Assembly: GCF_025024155.1 (NCBI RefSeq)
Contig: NW_026251792.1
Coordinates: 62,001 to 126,000 of the forward strand
Source: Gamsiella multidivaricata
Lineage: Eukaryota; Mortierellomycota; Mortierellomycetes; Mortierellales; Mortierellaceae
Direction of reading: 5' to 3'
Length of the DNA: 64,000 bases
In this document: positions 1 through 10,008 of the stretch, piece after piece
Numbering within the stretch: position 1 is the stretch's first letter
How the letters are laid out: the number at the start of each line of letters is the position of its first letter
Notes under the pieces: generated by a model
What the model was told of the DNA's origin: nothing
The model's input: the letters and a program-made list of their open reading frames with translations, nothing else
Databases searched by the model: none
Made by a program: the position numbers and the translations under genes

Positions 1-66
1 TGTTCTGCATTATACATGACATGCGCCATAATCTAACGTACTGGAACTCTTTTTAACCATCTAAAG

Positions 67-1209
67 GGCTTACTTTCACTCTGCTGCGACCTTGAACTAT
101 GTTCGATCTATTCTTGCTGGTAATCTCTTCTCCTCTTCTAAGCGATTGACTCTTCATGTATGCAATTATCAAAATGCTAACGCAGAATGTGCTGTTGACA
201 ATCGTTACCTATAGAGGGTTTCGCCGATCTCCACCATCCCTCCAACTGGAATCTCCATCACGTTAAGTCCTCGGCGCTTCGTCAGGAATACCAAAGCATT
301 GTCGACAGGTTGACAGATGCCTTAGATTTCATGAAGACCATCGGTGCTGACCCCAATGCAGGTCTTCAATCAGGCGCGCCTGCCAGCACCCTCAACACTG
401 TCGATATCTTTGCTTCGCACGAAGGTCTCTTGTTGGAGTATGAGCAGGCACTGACTCGTCTCCTGACTGACCCTGCTAACCCAGCACAGCTAAAGTACTA
501 CAACGTCGGAACTCATTTCATCTGGATTGGAGATCGCACAAGACAGCTCGACGGTGCCCATGTTGAATATTTCCGTGGAATCGAGAACCCCATCGGAGTT
601 AAGTGCGGTCCCAGCATGAAGCCAGAGGAGCTGGTCGAGCTTTTGGATATCTTGGATGCAGACAAGCAACCTGGAAAGGTGACCCTCATCACCCGATACG
701 GCGTTGACCAGGTGGACAAGTACTTACCGGGCCATATCAAGGCTGTCCAGGAATCTGGACATGTTGTCGTTTGGGCCTGTGATCCTATGCACGGAAAGTA
801 AGTCGCCCTCATGTGCTCATATTTGAGTTGCATTGACCAAAGGCTGGGTATGGCGGCGGAATTGTCGAGACTAATATTGATCTTTCGCTTTGCATTTTAT
901 AGCACCAAACAATCTGTGTCTGGAGTCAAGACAAGACACCTGCTCGACATCACCAAGGAATTGTCGCAGGCGATCCGAATCCATAAGCAACTTGGATCGC
1001 ACCTCGGAGGTGTCCATTTCGAGCTGACTGGAGACCGTGTTACAGAGTGCGTTGGTGGATCGATGGAACTTTTGGATGCAGAGCTGCTGGACCGCTACGA
1101 GACGCACTGCGATCCTCGTCTCAACTATGAGCAGGCTCTAGATATGGCGTTTTTGATTGCCAAATACCAAGAGAAGCAACGCGGCTTCAGCGGCGTCATG
1201 TCGCTGTAA
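67..1209 (+). CDS. Class II DAHP synthase (3-deoxy-7-phosphoheptulonate synthase), 3' part
   Basis: Catalyses the first shikimate-pathway step, condensing phosphoenolpyruvate with erythrose 4-phosphate. Three exons are visible: 67-119, 215-797 and 903-1209; introns are GT-AG and the phases join exactly. Reading across the first junction gives AYFHSAATLNYVRSILAEGF followed by ADLHHPSNW. Across the second it gives CDPMHGNTKQSVSGVKTR. All are landmark segments of the plant/bacterial type II enzyme, including the metal and substrate loops (KCGPSMKP, CDPMHGN). The N-terminal exons lie before base 1, and bases 1-66 look like the end of an intron with a CTAAC branch site. Stop TAA is at 1207; a likely poly(A) signal AATAAA is at 1260-1265. 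Family assignment is secure; regulation cannot be judged from this part. Confidence 0.93.
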
Positions 1210-1411
1210 AGTCGATGCTAAATGTTCGTCTGGTCAATATAGATACAGCTTCGCCGGAAAATAAAGTTATTCTCGATCGACTTTTGACTGCTCTCGAAAC
1301 CGTACATATTACGCTTATTTGGCAGCGTCGGACCTACCCAAAGATTTTGTTCCTTTACACTCACACTTCTAAGGCACTCAACTGGCTGTTCTATCAGTCT
1401 GTCATACAATC

Positions 1412-2660
1412 ATGTTCACAAGAATCGCTAGTAAGGACCAAGAACAACTGCTCAAGGTGGTCATTCTTACGCCCTATCGTGGCCCAGGAAATCTGCCAGC
1501 GGTGTTTGCGACGCCTGAAGTGCCTGGAACCATCCGAGGCTTTGTAGAGTTCGAGTCCGTCGAGGACATCAAGGGTGGGGACCTGGATCTGACTTTTCGT
1601 GTCAAAAGCGAGGCAAGATGGACTAGTAAGTTTCTTCATTTATCACTCTCTTCTACCGACTATGTTTGATTCTAACGATGCTCTAATCCTTCTCATTTCC
1701 ACTCTCCAGGACACTACGGTCAATCAACAGTGGTATATCATTCTAAGGAGGTACTTCAAAGGAAGGCATGGAAGGTCCCAGTTTCTCACCCACAGCCAGG
1801 AGTGGTCGGTGCAGGAAGGACACGATTCGATTTCGAAGTCGTTCTGGATCAACGGACGCCATCGTCTATCAGTGGTCGGCGAGGATGGTTGAACTATCGA
1901 TTTGCAGCCACATTGCACAGAAGATTTCCCCGACGCAACATTGTCTTCAAGCAGGACGTATGGACCTTCAGTACCTGCCTACCCGCGCCTGATCCCGAAT
2001 ATATTTCTGATCCCTACATGTATTCTGGTGTCTGGGAATTCCATCTACCGTTCATGTGCTCGCTTCCCAGCGAAAATATTCACCTCGGACAGACAGTACC
2101 CCTTACAATCAAGTTCGATCCCTTCCTCTCCTCGAGTGGCCACTTTGATCAAGAGTTGGTAATTGTTAACGCAGTCATCAAGTTAAAGCAATACACACGG
2201 CTCTGGCATAAATGGAACGTCAAGACGGAGACGAAGGAAGTCCTTGCCCTGCCTGTGAGAGAGGGTTGGGTGCCAGGAGCGAATGGAGTACAAAGGACAA
2301 TCCTGGTCGATATTCCACAGGCACCTCAACTCTCTTGCACTACGACAACGCGTCCTGTTCAGAAGACCCACATCCTGAAGTTGATTATGCGCATCAAGAC
2401 TGCCTCGATGACAGACAGGGAAGCAAGAGAATTCCGCATCGAGAGTAGGTGATTTGTCCTTTAAGATTAGCTTTTGCCCATGCCATGGCGGAGGAAAAGA
2501 AATTCTAATTGACTTTTCTTTCGTGTATAACTGCGGGTGCTACGTTTCCGTAGTGGGAGTGAATATTACCGGGCCCAGACCACCGACTGACCCCCCTGTT
2601 GAGGATCTGCCACCGTATACCGCAGTATGGGATGGAGATGATGGGGATAACAGCGAGTAG
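1412..2660 (+). CDS. Alpha-arrestin-like protein, copy 1 (PY-motif adaptor)
   Basis: Three exons, 1412-1625, 1710-2444 and about 2554-2660, encode about 351 residues. The exons follow the same phase pattern as the paralogue at 4718-6176 (phase 1 after the WT dipeptide, phase 1 again before the tail). Both share an arrestin-fold core with RGWLNYRF, a basic RRFPRR stretch, a VPLTIKFDPF strand and an IKLKQYT segment. The last exon ends in an acidic tail with LPPY, an LPxY-type PY motif of the kind bound by WW domains of Nedd4/Rsp5 ubiquitin ligases. Arrestin-related adaptors usually direct ubiquitination of plasma-membrane transporters; that role is inferred. The final acceptor could also be at 2559, shortening the protein by two residues. 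The start has no clear support beyond being the first in-frame ATG. Confidence 0.8.
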
Positions 2661-3000
2661 ACGGATTATATATGCTGTACAGGGATCCAGTCCCGTATTC
2701 AATTCAATTGAAACTGGTTGTAAACATTAAAGAATCATGAATCTCAACGCTTTTTCCTCTTTCCTCTATTTCCACCATTACCCAAAAGAAAACACTCTGG
2801 TCACACAGCCCCGGCCCCAAAACGACCCGATGTCGAACGCTCTGACCTGACACCTCGGCTTCCAAATCACACAAATCCCAAACGAAGTATACGCACAGAG
2901 CAAGAGCACAATCCATATGTCTCCCATGTCGCTCTCTCAAAAATGTTGAATATCCCAGGACAGCCACGTCAAGCAGTGGCGACGCTGCCACCTGACGCAA
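2661..3000. other. Intergenic, arrestin 1 to transposase relic
   Basis: Non-coding by eye. An ATTAAA poly(A)-like signal lies near 2727. No convincing open frame or RNA gene is seen; the reverse-strand frame covering 2704-3000 shows no recognisable domain. Confidence 0.5.
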
Positions 3001-4425
3001 CAGGCCAACACCAATGGCGGTTGTGGAAGAGGCCGTTTATACCTGGTTTAGACAGCAAGAATCTTTAGGTACGGAAGCTCATGCAGTTGCTCGCTTATAA
3101 AAGCACATCCTCCAATCTATATACTTTGATAGGCATCAACATATCTGACTGTCGCCTGAAAGGAACTGCTGTGGCGATGTGGACCCTCATGAAAGATTTC
3201 TTTCGTCCTGAGCACAAACCAGAGCCGATTGCCTTTTCAAATGGTTGGCTCTAAAAGTTCAAGAGATACATCGGACATGATGAAAGCGGATCGGTCAACT
3301 TGGATCTCTACCGGACTCAAGTTGAACAGATCCAAATGGTGCTCGAGGACTTTGGCCCTGACAACATCTACAATTGCAATGAGATGGGTCTTTTTCTAAA
3401 GGCTATGTCCAATAAGACCCTTGCTACCGGTCCAATTCGTGGTAAGAAAATCACTCGGATTGCTCGAGTGTTGGTTGTGCAGTAATGCCACGGGCGCAGA
3501 CAACGCAACCTTTATGTCCTTTGTAAGTAACGCAATATTGTTTGAACAGTGTAGTAGTGCAAATTCAAAGGATTTTTACTCACAAAGTTTTATACGTTTA
3601 CAGCCAAGCACCGTCCGAACGGTTTGGCCCAAGCGACATTGAAGGCTATCGATGCCGAGGTCCTTTGCAGTTATCGCGTCCGAAAAGGATCATCCACGGC
3701 TACGGTTTCAAATGGGAAACTCTGGGCATGTTTGGTCAGCTCTTGGAAGAAGGTGACTCCTAATTGCATCCGCAATTGCTTTGTCCAAGCTCCCATCCTC
3801 TCTGAGTATCAGAAAACTCGATTACTGGGTCTTGAAATCGAAACAAAGGTAGATCAAGTCAGTCGTCTTCAAGAAGAGCTCAAGGAACGATATGCAGGAA
3901 ACGAAGAAGCCATCGCCGATCAGAAGGCCTTCTCCATCCTGAACTATCTCAGAATGATCAATAGCGAAGGGCCTTCACAAGCGATTGTCGAGGTCGCCCA
4001 CGAGATAGTGGATCGCGAGCAATACAAAGGAACTTTCCAGCAGCTGAAGGAGAATGATTTCGTGGATGAGGACAACTCTGAAGACTGATAACGATACGTG
4101 GGGAGACGGCGACGAATCTGACCTGGACTACGAAGACCCGAAGCCAGTTGTCAGTGACCAATAGATGCAGGCAGTCGATATCGCTCTCCGTAACCGCACC
4201 GTCGAGAAGGAGGTTCCCATCGAGGGATTTTCGTCACCACCTTCAAGGCCCTACGCAGAAGAGGTCTATTCTCAAGGATATTTTCAAGATGCTGTAAGCG
4301 AGTTCATATCTGCCGCTGTTGATGTGCAGGAAGCCAATTACAATGTTCTGTTGAAGACTTGCCTTCAGGTCGCTCTGGACGATATAGATGTGTTCGTTGA
4401 CTGTCATAGGCTTGGGTTATAATAT
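3001..4425 (+). pseudogene. Degenerate pogo/CENP-B-like DDE transposase relic
   Basis: Pieces of a CENP-B/pogo (tigger-type) transposase occur in order but in several frames. Around 3010-3060 there is a CENP-B HTH-like AVVEEAVYTWF. Near 3225-3270 AFSNGWL is followed by stop TAA at 3252-3254 and then KFKRYIG. At 3300-3485 comes NIYNCNEMGLF and NKTLATGPIRGKK, the start of the DDE_1 domain. A C-terminal region continues at about 3624-4088 and possibly 4165-4422. The middle of the catalytic domain, perhaps 150-200 residues, is missing or scrambled around 3490-3620. The first catalytic acidic residue, normally Asp in NCDETG, is Asn. The element is therefore dead. I could not define terminal inverted repeats or target-site duplications. 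It sits between two arrestin paralogues. Confidence 0.75.
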
Positions 4426-4607
4426 AAAATACTGTAGAAATTATCGTAGGATACGTTCTCTCGAAGACGGCACTGCCACACAGTCATCTTGAAGTTAGTC
4501 TACTATTAACTCAAGACGACGGCGTGCTCATCGGAGTAGCCGACATTTCAAGTTTCTCGACTTTGAGGACCTTTTACTCCAGAGGCTCTTACTCTACACC
4601 GTTATGC

Positions 4608-4615
4608 TATAAAAC
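4608..4615 (+). promoter_or_regulatory. TATA box of arrestin copy 2
   Basis: TATAAAAC lies 103-110 bases before the ATG at 4718 in an otherwise non-coding 300-base gap, a suitable place for a TATA element allowing a short 5' untranslated region. Confidence 0.5.
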
Positions 4616-4717
4616 ATCCCCCGACTCACCTCCCACTCGTTCAAAACCAATATCTTACTGCCGAAATCATATCGCACAGCAGGATCAATCGTAAAGCTCC
4701 AATCAAGGTAAAAAAAC

Positions 4718-6176
4718 ATGGCCATTTTGAACTTCAACAAGGACAGCGACAAATCCATATCGCTTCATTTCGACACACCTGAGCTCGGGCCAGAGGGGCA
4801 GCCTCTGTACTACTCTACGCCAGAAACCCCTGCAGGTACACCTATCATCCCATATTCTTTAATCGACATGATCTTAAGACCTCTGAAGCCTCATCATCGT
4901 CTATCTAGCTTGACCCACAATAGTCATTCGAGGGCATGTAGAGTTTCGAACTGTCAAGCCAACAAACGGTGGCGATATTGCAGTAACATTCGAGGCACGC
5001 TCAGAAGCGGAATGGACAGGTATGGTACCGTGACCAATGCCTATTTGCTACCCTAAGTAAGTCGCAATTCTCAACCACTAATACTGCAACACTTTCCTTT
5101 CACCCACTCTGCTTCACTAAAAAGAAAACCACGGCGAGTCGGTTGCAAGCTATCATGCGATTTCACGTCTTCAGGAAAAGTCTTGGGATGTAAAGTTGAA
5201 CCGTATCGACGCCAAGACGATCTCTCCAGGCGTCACGCGCTACAACTTTGAGGTCCAGCTCGATTCAGAACTACCACCATCCATTGAGGGCAAACGCGGC
5301 TGGTTCCACTACCGGTTCAAGGCTCATATCCGACGTGATTTCCCCCGCCGCGACATGGCAGTCAAGCAGTTGGTCTGGGTGTATAGCAGCTCCATTCGGG
5401 CTAATGAACAGATACAACCCAAAGTGTACAGCAGCATCTTGAATGACATAGTTCCGTTCACATGTACACTCCCTTCGAACGTGCTTTATCAAGGTCAAAT
5501 CGTGCCGTTGACGGTTCTATTCGAGCCGTTTAGGGAGAACAGCATCCATAAGGGCCAGGAGCTGATTGTAGTTGGTGCAGCAGTGAAGTTGAAGCAATAC
5601 ACGACGCTTGCGGAGCGGAGGAAACTCAAGAACAAAAGCCTCGGCACCAGCAGGAAGAAGGAGAAAAAGGTCGTCATTCATCTGCCCGTGGCCGCTGAGG
5701 AGTGGCCGCAAACAAGTCAAGGATTCACAAAGACTATCATGGTCGAACCCCCAGGGGCAAGGCAACTGGCGGCCTCGATTGAGACTGAGCCCTTGATCAA
5801 AACATACTGCCTGAAGCTAATCATGAAGGTGAGAACGAACCTCATGTCCGACAAAGAAGCCAAAGAAGTCAGGATGGAGAGTAAGTTCCTTCCGCACAAG
5901 GATGTAGTATGATGTATGTATTGCACTATTGTTATTATTATTATTTAACAGCAATCTATTCACCGACCATTGAATATAGTGAATATCAAGATTACCTCTC
6001 CACGGCCGGAGCATATCAGAAATGAGGCGCCAGATAGTCTTGAGCCCCCACCATACCAGGCTATTGACAGTGAAGATGAGGAAGCCATACCTCCAGAAAT
6101 CGCTCGAAGGTCGTCTTCGTCGTCCCTCGAAGGCCCGTCATATCCTGCGGATGTTAAGCACGCATCGGGCCTGTAG
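4718..6176 (+). CDS. Alpha-arrestin-like protein, copy 2 (PY-motif adaptor)
   Basis: Four exons, 4718-4835, 4924-5019, 5125-5880 and 5980-6176, join in phase to about 388 residues. The first intron (4836-4923) has no counterpart in copy 1, whose equivalent coding stretch is continuous. The joined frame reads TPAVIRGHVEF over that junction, matching VPGTIRGFVEF of copy 1. The core contains RGWFHYRFKAHIRRDFPRRD, a VPLTVLFEPF strand and VKLKQYT. The C-terminal exon holds EPPPYQA, a perfect PPxY motif, and then an acidic and serine-rich tail. The ATG has a good context (aaaacATGG). AATAAA lies at 6199-6204. The protein is likely a ubiquitin-ligase adaptor like copy 1; their difference in tail (PPPY against LPPY) could alter ligase binding. 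This role is inferred from family and motif. Confidence 0.85.
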
Positions 6177-6769
6177 ATACACGTTCACGTAAATCTCTAA
6201 TAAACATCCGTCGCATCTATTCAGTGCTGCACACATTATCATTTTTGCTCTGTCTTTGTCGCGCACCGTGCCTTGCTTTTAGGCATTTGGAAGAGCAGCT
6301 TGAAGACGTTGCCCTTCTGTAGGTGTATGAAGCTGCTACTCGACATTAACCAGGCCATAAAAGCAGATGTCGGCTTCAAAAACCAGGCGAGAAGACGCGA
6401 CGTGTACATATGCCTCTCAGTGGCCTCCATTTCTAGAGATCCACATATCCACCCCCAAGGGTAGTCAGAGCGCGTCTCTCAGTTTCCTGTCAAGGTGCAC
6501 TGTACTGGGACACCTACTGACTACAAAGCCTAACCCAGCTCTTTGACTTGAAGGTGCATGTTCGTTCCGGATCTGAGGCGCTGTATTTTAGTGAGCCTTT
6601 GCATCCCAGAGCGCATCACAAGTCACTTGAAATATTTCGACCCTCCTGTGGGGGGGTTTTTTTTCGTCCAACTCCAACTTTACCATCGTTTTCCCATTGC
6701 ATCACCGTCAGCATAATCGTCTCATTCTAATTTATTCTCCGTATTTCTCAACGCGCTCTGTAACCACCA
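6177..6769. other. Intergenic, arrestin 2 to sorting nexin
   Basis: Contains the arrestin poly(A) signal and, from about 6640, a T-rich and pyrimidine-rich stretch directly before the sorting nexin start. No supported gene; short open frames here lack family resemblance. Confidence 0.5.
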
Positions 6770-9165
6770 ATGAAGCCATTGAAAGTATCTGTCCCGGAAG
6801 CCGCTGCCAGCGGGGGAACTATCACCTTCAAGGTCATCGTCGCCCCAGCAAACACCGACTCGGTAATGACCTGAACTATGCTACAGCGACCAAGGAGACC
6901 ATGAGTCTACATTCTGCGTCGGCTACATTCTTGGATTCTCACACCTTACGTTATCGATTGTTGCAACGCGCTGGTCCTCGATTGTGGTATTAGACATATC
7001 CAATCTTTCGAACATTCGCTCAAGTCCGCTGGCTGCACCATAAACTGCAGAGTGCCTTTGTCGACTACGTTATTCCCTCCCTTCCAGAGCCATTGAGCGA
7101 GAAACTATGCGAGGATGTGGATCAAGTTGAGCAGAAGCGGGTCCAAATCGAGAGGTTTTTGCAGCGGATTTGTCGCCGGACAGAGTTTGCTACGAGCGAA
7201 GCGGTGCTGTGGTTTGTTGGGACAGAGATGGTAAGTATGACCTGTTTGTTGTTGGTTTACCCCAATGCAACTCACATCATTTGCGTAACGGTAGCCTAGG
7301 GTTTAACCTACTCACTTTTTCATTGACCCTGTTTACATGCGCCCCACGCAAAGACTCACTTGGATTCTGTGGACTCCAGAAGGACGACCTTGGGGTTTCT
7401 GCGGTTCGACAACATCATCAAACCGAGCTATGACCGGGGCATGAGGATATACAGACCAGCAGAGAACGTTGAAGAGGTGAGCAAACTTACCACGGCGTAA
7501 AAATAGGTTCTTACTTCACTCGAACGATTTCTGTTTGATGTAATCCAAAGCTATACTCATTTTCCTTCTTTCTCCCTGTAGAACGATCAAGGAGAGTTCC
7601 AAAGAAGGCAGGTGTATATACTTGCAATGGAGCAGTCTTTTACAGGACTCTTAGATACTGGGTTGCGTTTGACAAAGGAGCGCGAGAGTAAGCGATTTTT
7701 CTTTGAAGCAGTGATTTCTAACCAGATGGATATATTCTACTATGAGATCTGACTCCAACATTTCATGCACGATTAGAACTTGGGGACGCCTATTCTCAGC
7801 TCGGAGACGCAACTATGGAGGTATTGAGTAGCAAGCATCGGCTTGGGGATGGGCAGAGAATTGATAATCGAGAGCGGCATCAGGCATTGGACGATGAAAT
7901 GCAAATCTTTGGGGTTCTCACGGACGATGTGCGCTTGAGTATACGGCGTCAAGTGAAGGCCGAGACATTTTATTTCATGGACCTTGTTCAGGAGTACCGG
8001 AGCATGCTTCAAGGGCTGAAGGTATTTAACGCCTCATCGTCCCATATCGCCGCTTGCTGTTTTGTGGCCTTCCAACCGGGGCATTTGTCGTTTGACATAT
8101 GCCTGCATCTCTAATTGCGGCTGTTTGTTGTTCCTGCAGGATGTGATGAACTCTAGAACGGACCGACTATCGGAATACGTATCAGTATCCAAAAAGGTCG
8201 CAAAAAGGCAGACGCAGCTTGAGCAGGCTACCCTAAAGGCAGCGACATCTCCCGCAGCGGATTTAGTTGATAAGGTGAAGCTGAGTCTGGAGGGAGCTAA
8301 CGCGAAACTGAGCGAGACAAAGGAGGAGTTCAAGAAGAGCCAAATCGTCGTCACTCGTGAGCTACTTCGATATGAAAAGGATAAGGCTAAAGAGTGGCAC
8401 GCATCGGTCCAGGATTATGCGGAGAAACAGATCATGTACGAGAAGGAGAAACTGCTGGCGTTTGAGAAAGCATGGGACTCCATTCATAGCCTGCAAACGA
8501 ATGCAGGCGGAGCGCTGAGCGGGACAGACGGTGGTAGAGGTCGTAGAGTCGGCCCAGAACCCAGTACACGGTCACGATCCTATTGGCCCTCCGGACTAGG
8601 GTCTCCTTTCGCTCCAGATCTGATTCAGGAAGACAGAGCAGAGACCATGAAAGGCGATGTTGTGGCAGGCTCGAATCTCGTGGTACCTGAAACCAAGAAT
8701 CCTCCCAAGCAAGGGCGGTTGCCGCAAAACGCTGGCTACAACAGTGGTTACAATAGCGACTACAATAGTGGATATAACAGTGGGTACAACAGCGGGTACA
8801 ACAGCGGATACAACAGTGGATACAACAGTGGCGATCAGGACGAAGGCGTCCGTTCAGGGTCAAGCCATTTCCCAGCAACGAAGCTGAGCCGATCAGGAAG
8901 TGGTACTCTCATGAACGTTGCTGCTGGTCCACATCCCGCCAAGAAGACTGGTACAAGGAAAGGGTCTCTAACAGGACTGATCCCAAGCGCCAATGTCAGC
9001 GCTCTGACAGCTGCTAGTACTAGGGACATGACTTCCCTATCTCGAGATCAGGGTGCGTCTCTATTAGGGGCGCCATCCAAGCTGGACATTCACTCGACGG
9101 AGCACGAAGATCGAAACAAGGACGGGTATGATCCGCTCATGGTCCGGCCTGGATTTACGGATTAG
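6770..9165 (+). CDS. SNX-BAR sorting nexin with Tyr-Asn-Ser-Gly repeat tail
   Basis: Six exons, 6770-6862, 6994-7230, 7354-7476, 7582-7687, 7777-8021 and 8140-9165, close in phase and give 609 residues. The ATG sits in ccaccATGA. A PX domain (phosphoinositide binding) spans roughly residues 10-110, with FRTFAQVRWLHHKL and VIPSLPEPLSEK. A BAR-type helical region follows at about 150-390, including LGDAYSQLGDATMEV and long charged helices (KKSQIVVTRELLRYEKDKAK). This layout is that of endosomal SNX-BAR proteins that bend membranes in retrieval transport. After the BAR region comes about 220 residues of low complexity, with eight Gly-Tyr-Asn-Ser type units near residues 467-500. Exon 3 begins just after an in-frame stop at 7324, so acceptor 7353 is well constrained. 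AATAAA is at 9191. Which SNX subfamily it belongs to is not clear. Confidence 0.85.
8734..8832 (+). repeat. 12-bp coding minisatellite (GGN TAC AAC AGT)
   Basis: About eight tandem copies of a 12-base unit encode Gly-Tyr-Asn-Ser within the last exon of the sorting nexin. The unit length is a multiple of three, so copy changes keep the frame. Third positions vary between copies (AGT/AGC, GGT/GGA/GGG, AAC/AAT) and one copy has Asp in place of Gly, so the array is not newly expanded. Confidence 0.9.
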
Positions 9166-10008
9166 ATCCAATGCGCCTGTAGCTGTTAAAAATAAAAGGC
9201 TCGTACCTTCCTAGCGATCCCCATACAAACTTCCTCAGTCTGCGTTTTTTTTTTTTTTTTTTTTTTTTGAATACGCGAGAAATGGAATTCACTACGCACG
9301 AGTACGAGTGTGCACGCACGGATGGTGAAATTATGCTGCGATCCAAGTCCGCGTGCAAGATGAGCAAAGATGAAGACAAACAGGGAGAAAGGGTAAATCG
9401 CATATCTGTGTATGTATAGGACATGAAGGCGGTGGTTCCTTTTGGTTGTCACAGGAGGCCATGACGGCGATCAAGGGCAGACCAGGATCTTGCATTTGAT
9501 CCGTATGGATAGCTCTGCCTGGACCGGGAAGGTGCATGGATACCAAAGTATGTGAAATTGGGCTGCTGCTTCTGGTGAAAGAGAATCGCAAGTTCTGCTG
9601 GGTCGTTGGCCACGTCCTATTCTCAAAGCAGCCCACAGAAAAGTCCTCTTTCTTACTTCTTCTTCCTCTTCTTTTCTTGTTTCTTTAACACATCTCTGCC
9701 TCCTCGTCCTTCTCTCAGCTCTCATCCCCTCATCTTCTTCACCTGTCTGCTTAAAAAAATTAACATAAAAAGTATGTCTCATCATCATCTTTCTCCGTCA
9801 TGGATTGTCACGTTCCGAGCCAACGGATGATGGGACCAAAAGTGATGGCGCGCCATTGGACACTTTTAACGCCTACAGGTCCAATGTGGTGTCCCACCGC
9901 CATCTTATTCGTTCTTGAAGGAGCGCTGCATTCCAAGGATATGTCGCCCATACGCAGCCGCTGGAATCTCACACTTACTTCGTGCCTGCTTCTCTTTCTG
10001 ACGTATAG
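9166..10008. other. Intergenic, sorting nexin to coronin
   Basis: Holds the sorting nexin poly(A) signal, a 24-base T run at 9245-9268 and a pyrimidine-rich stretch around 9640-9770 that may be coronin promoter or leader. No supported gene. Confidence 0.5.

Noticed and set aside
8432..8878. Cys/His-rich reverse frame
   Set aside because: Antisense shadow of the Gly-Tyr-Asn-Ser repeats.
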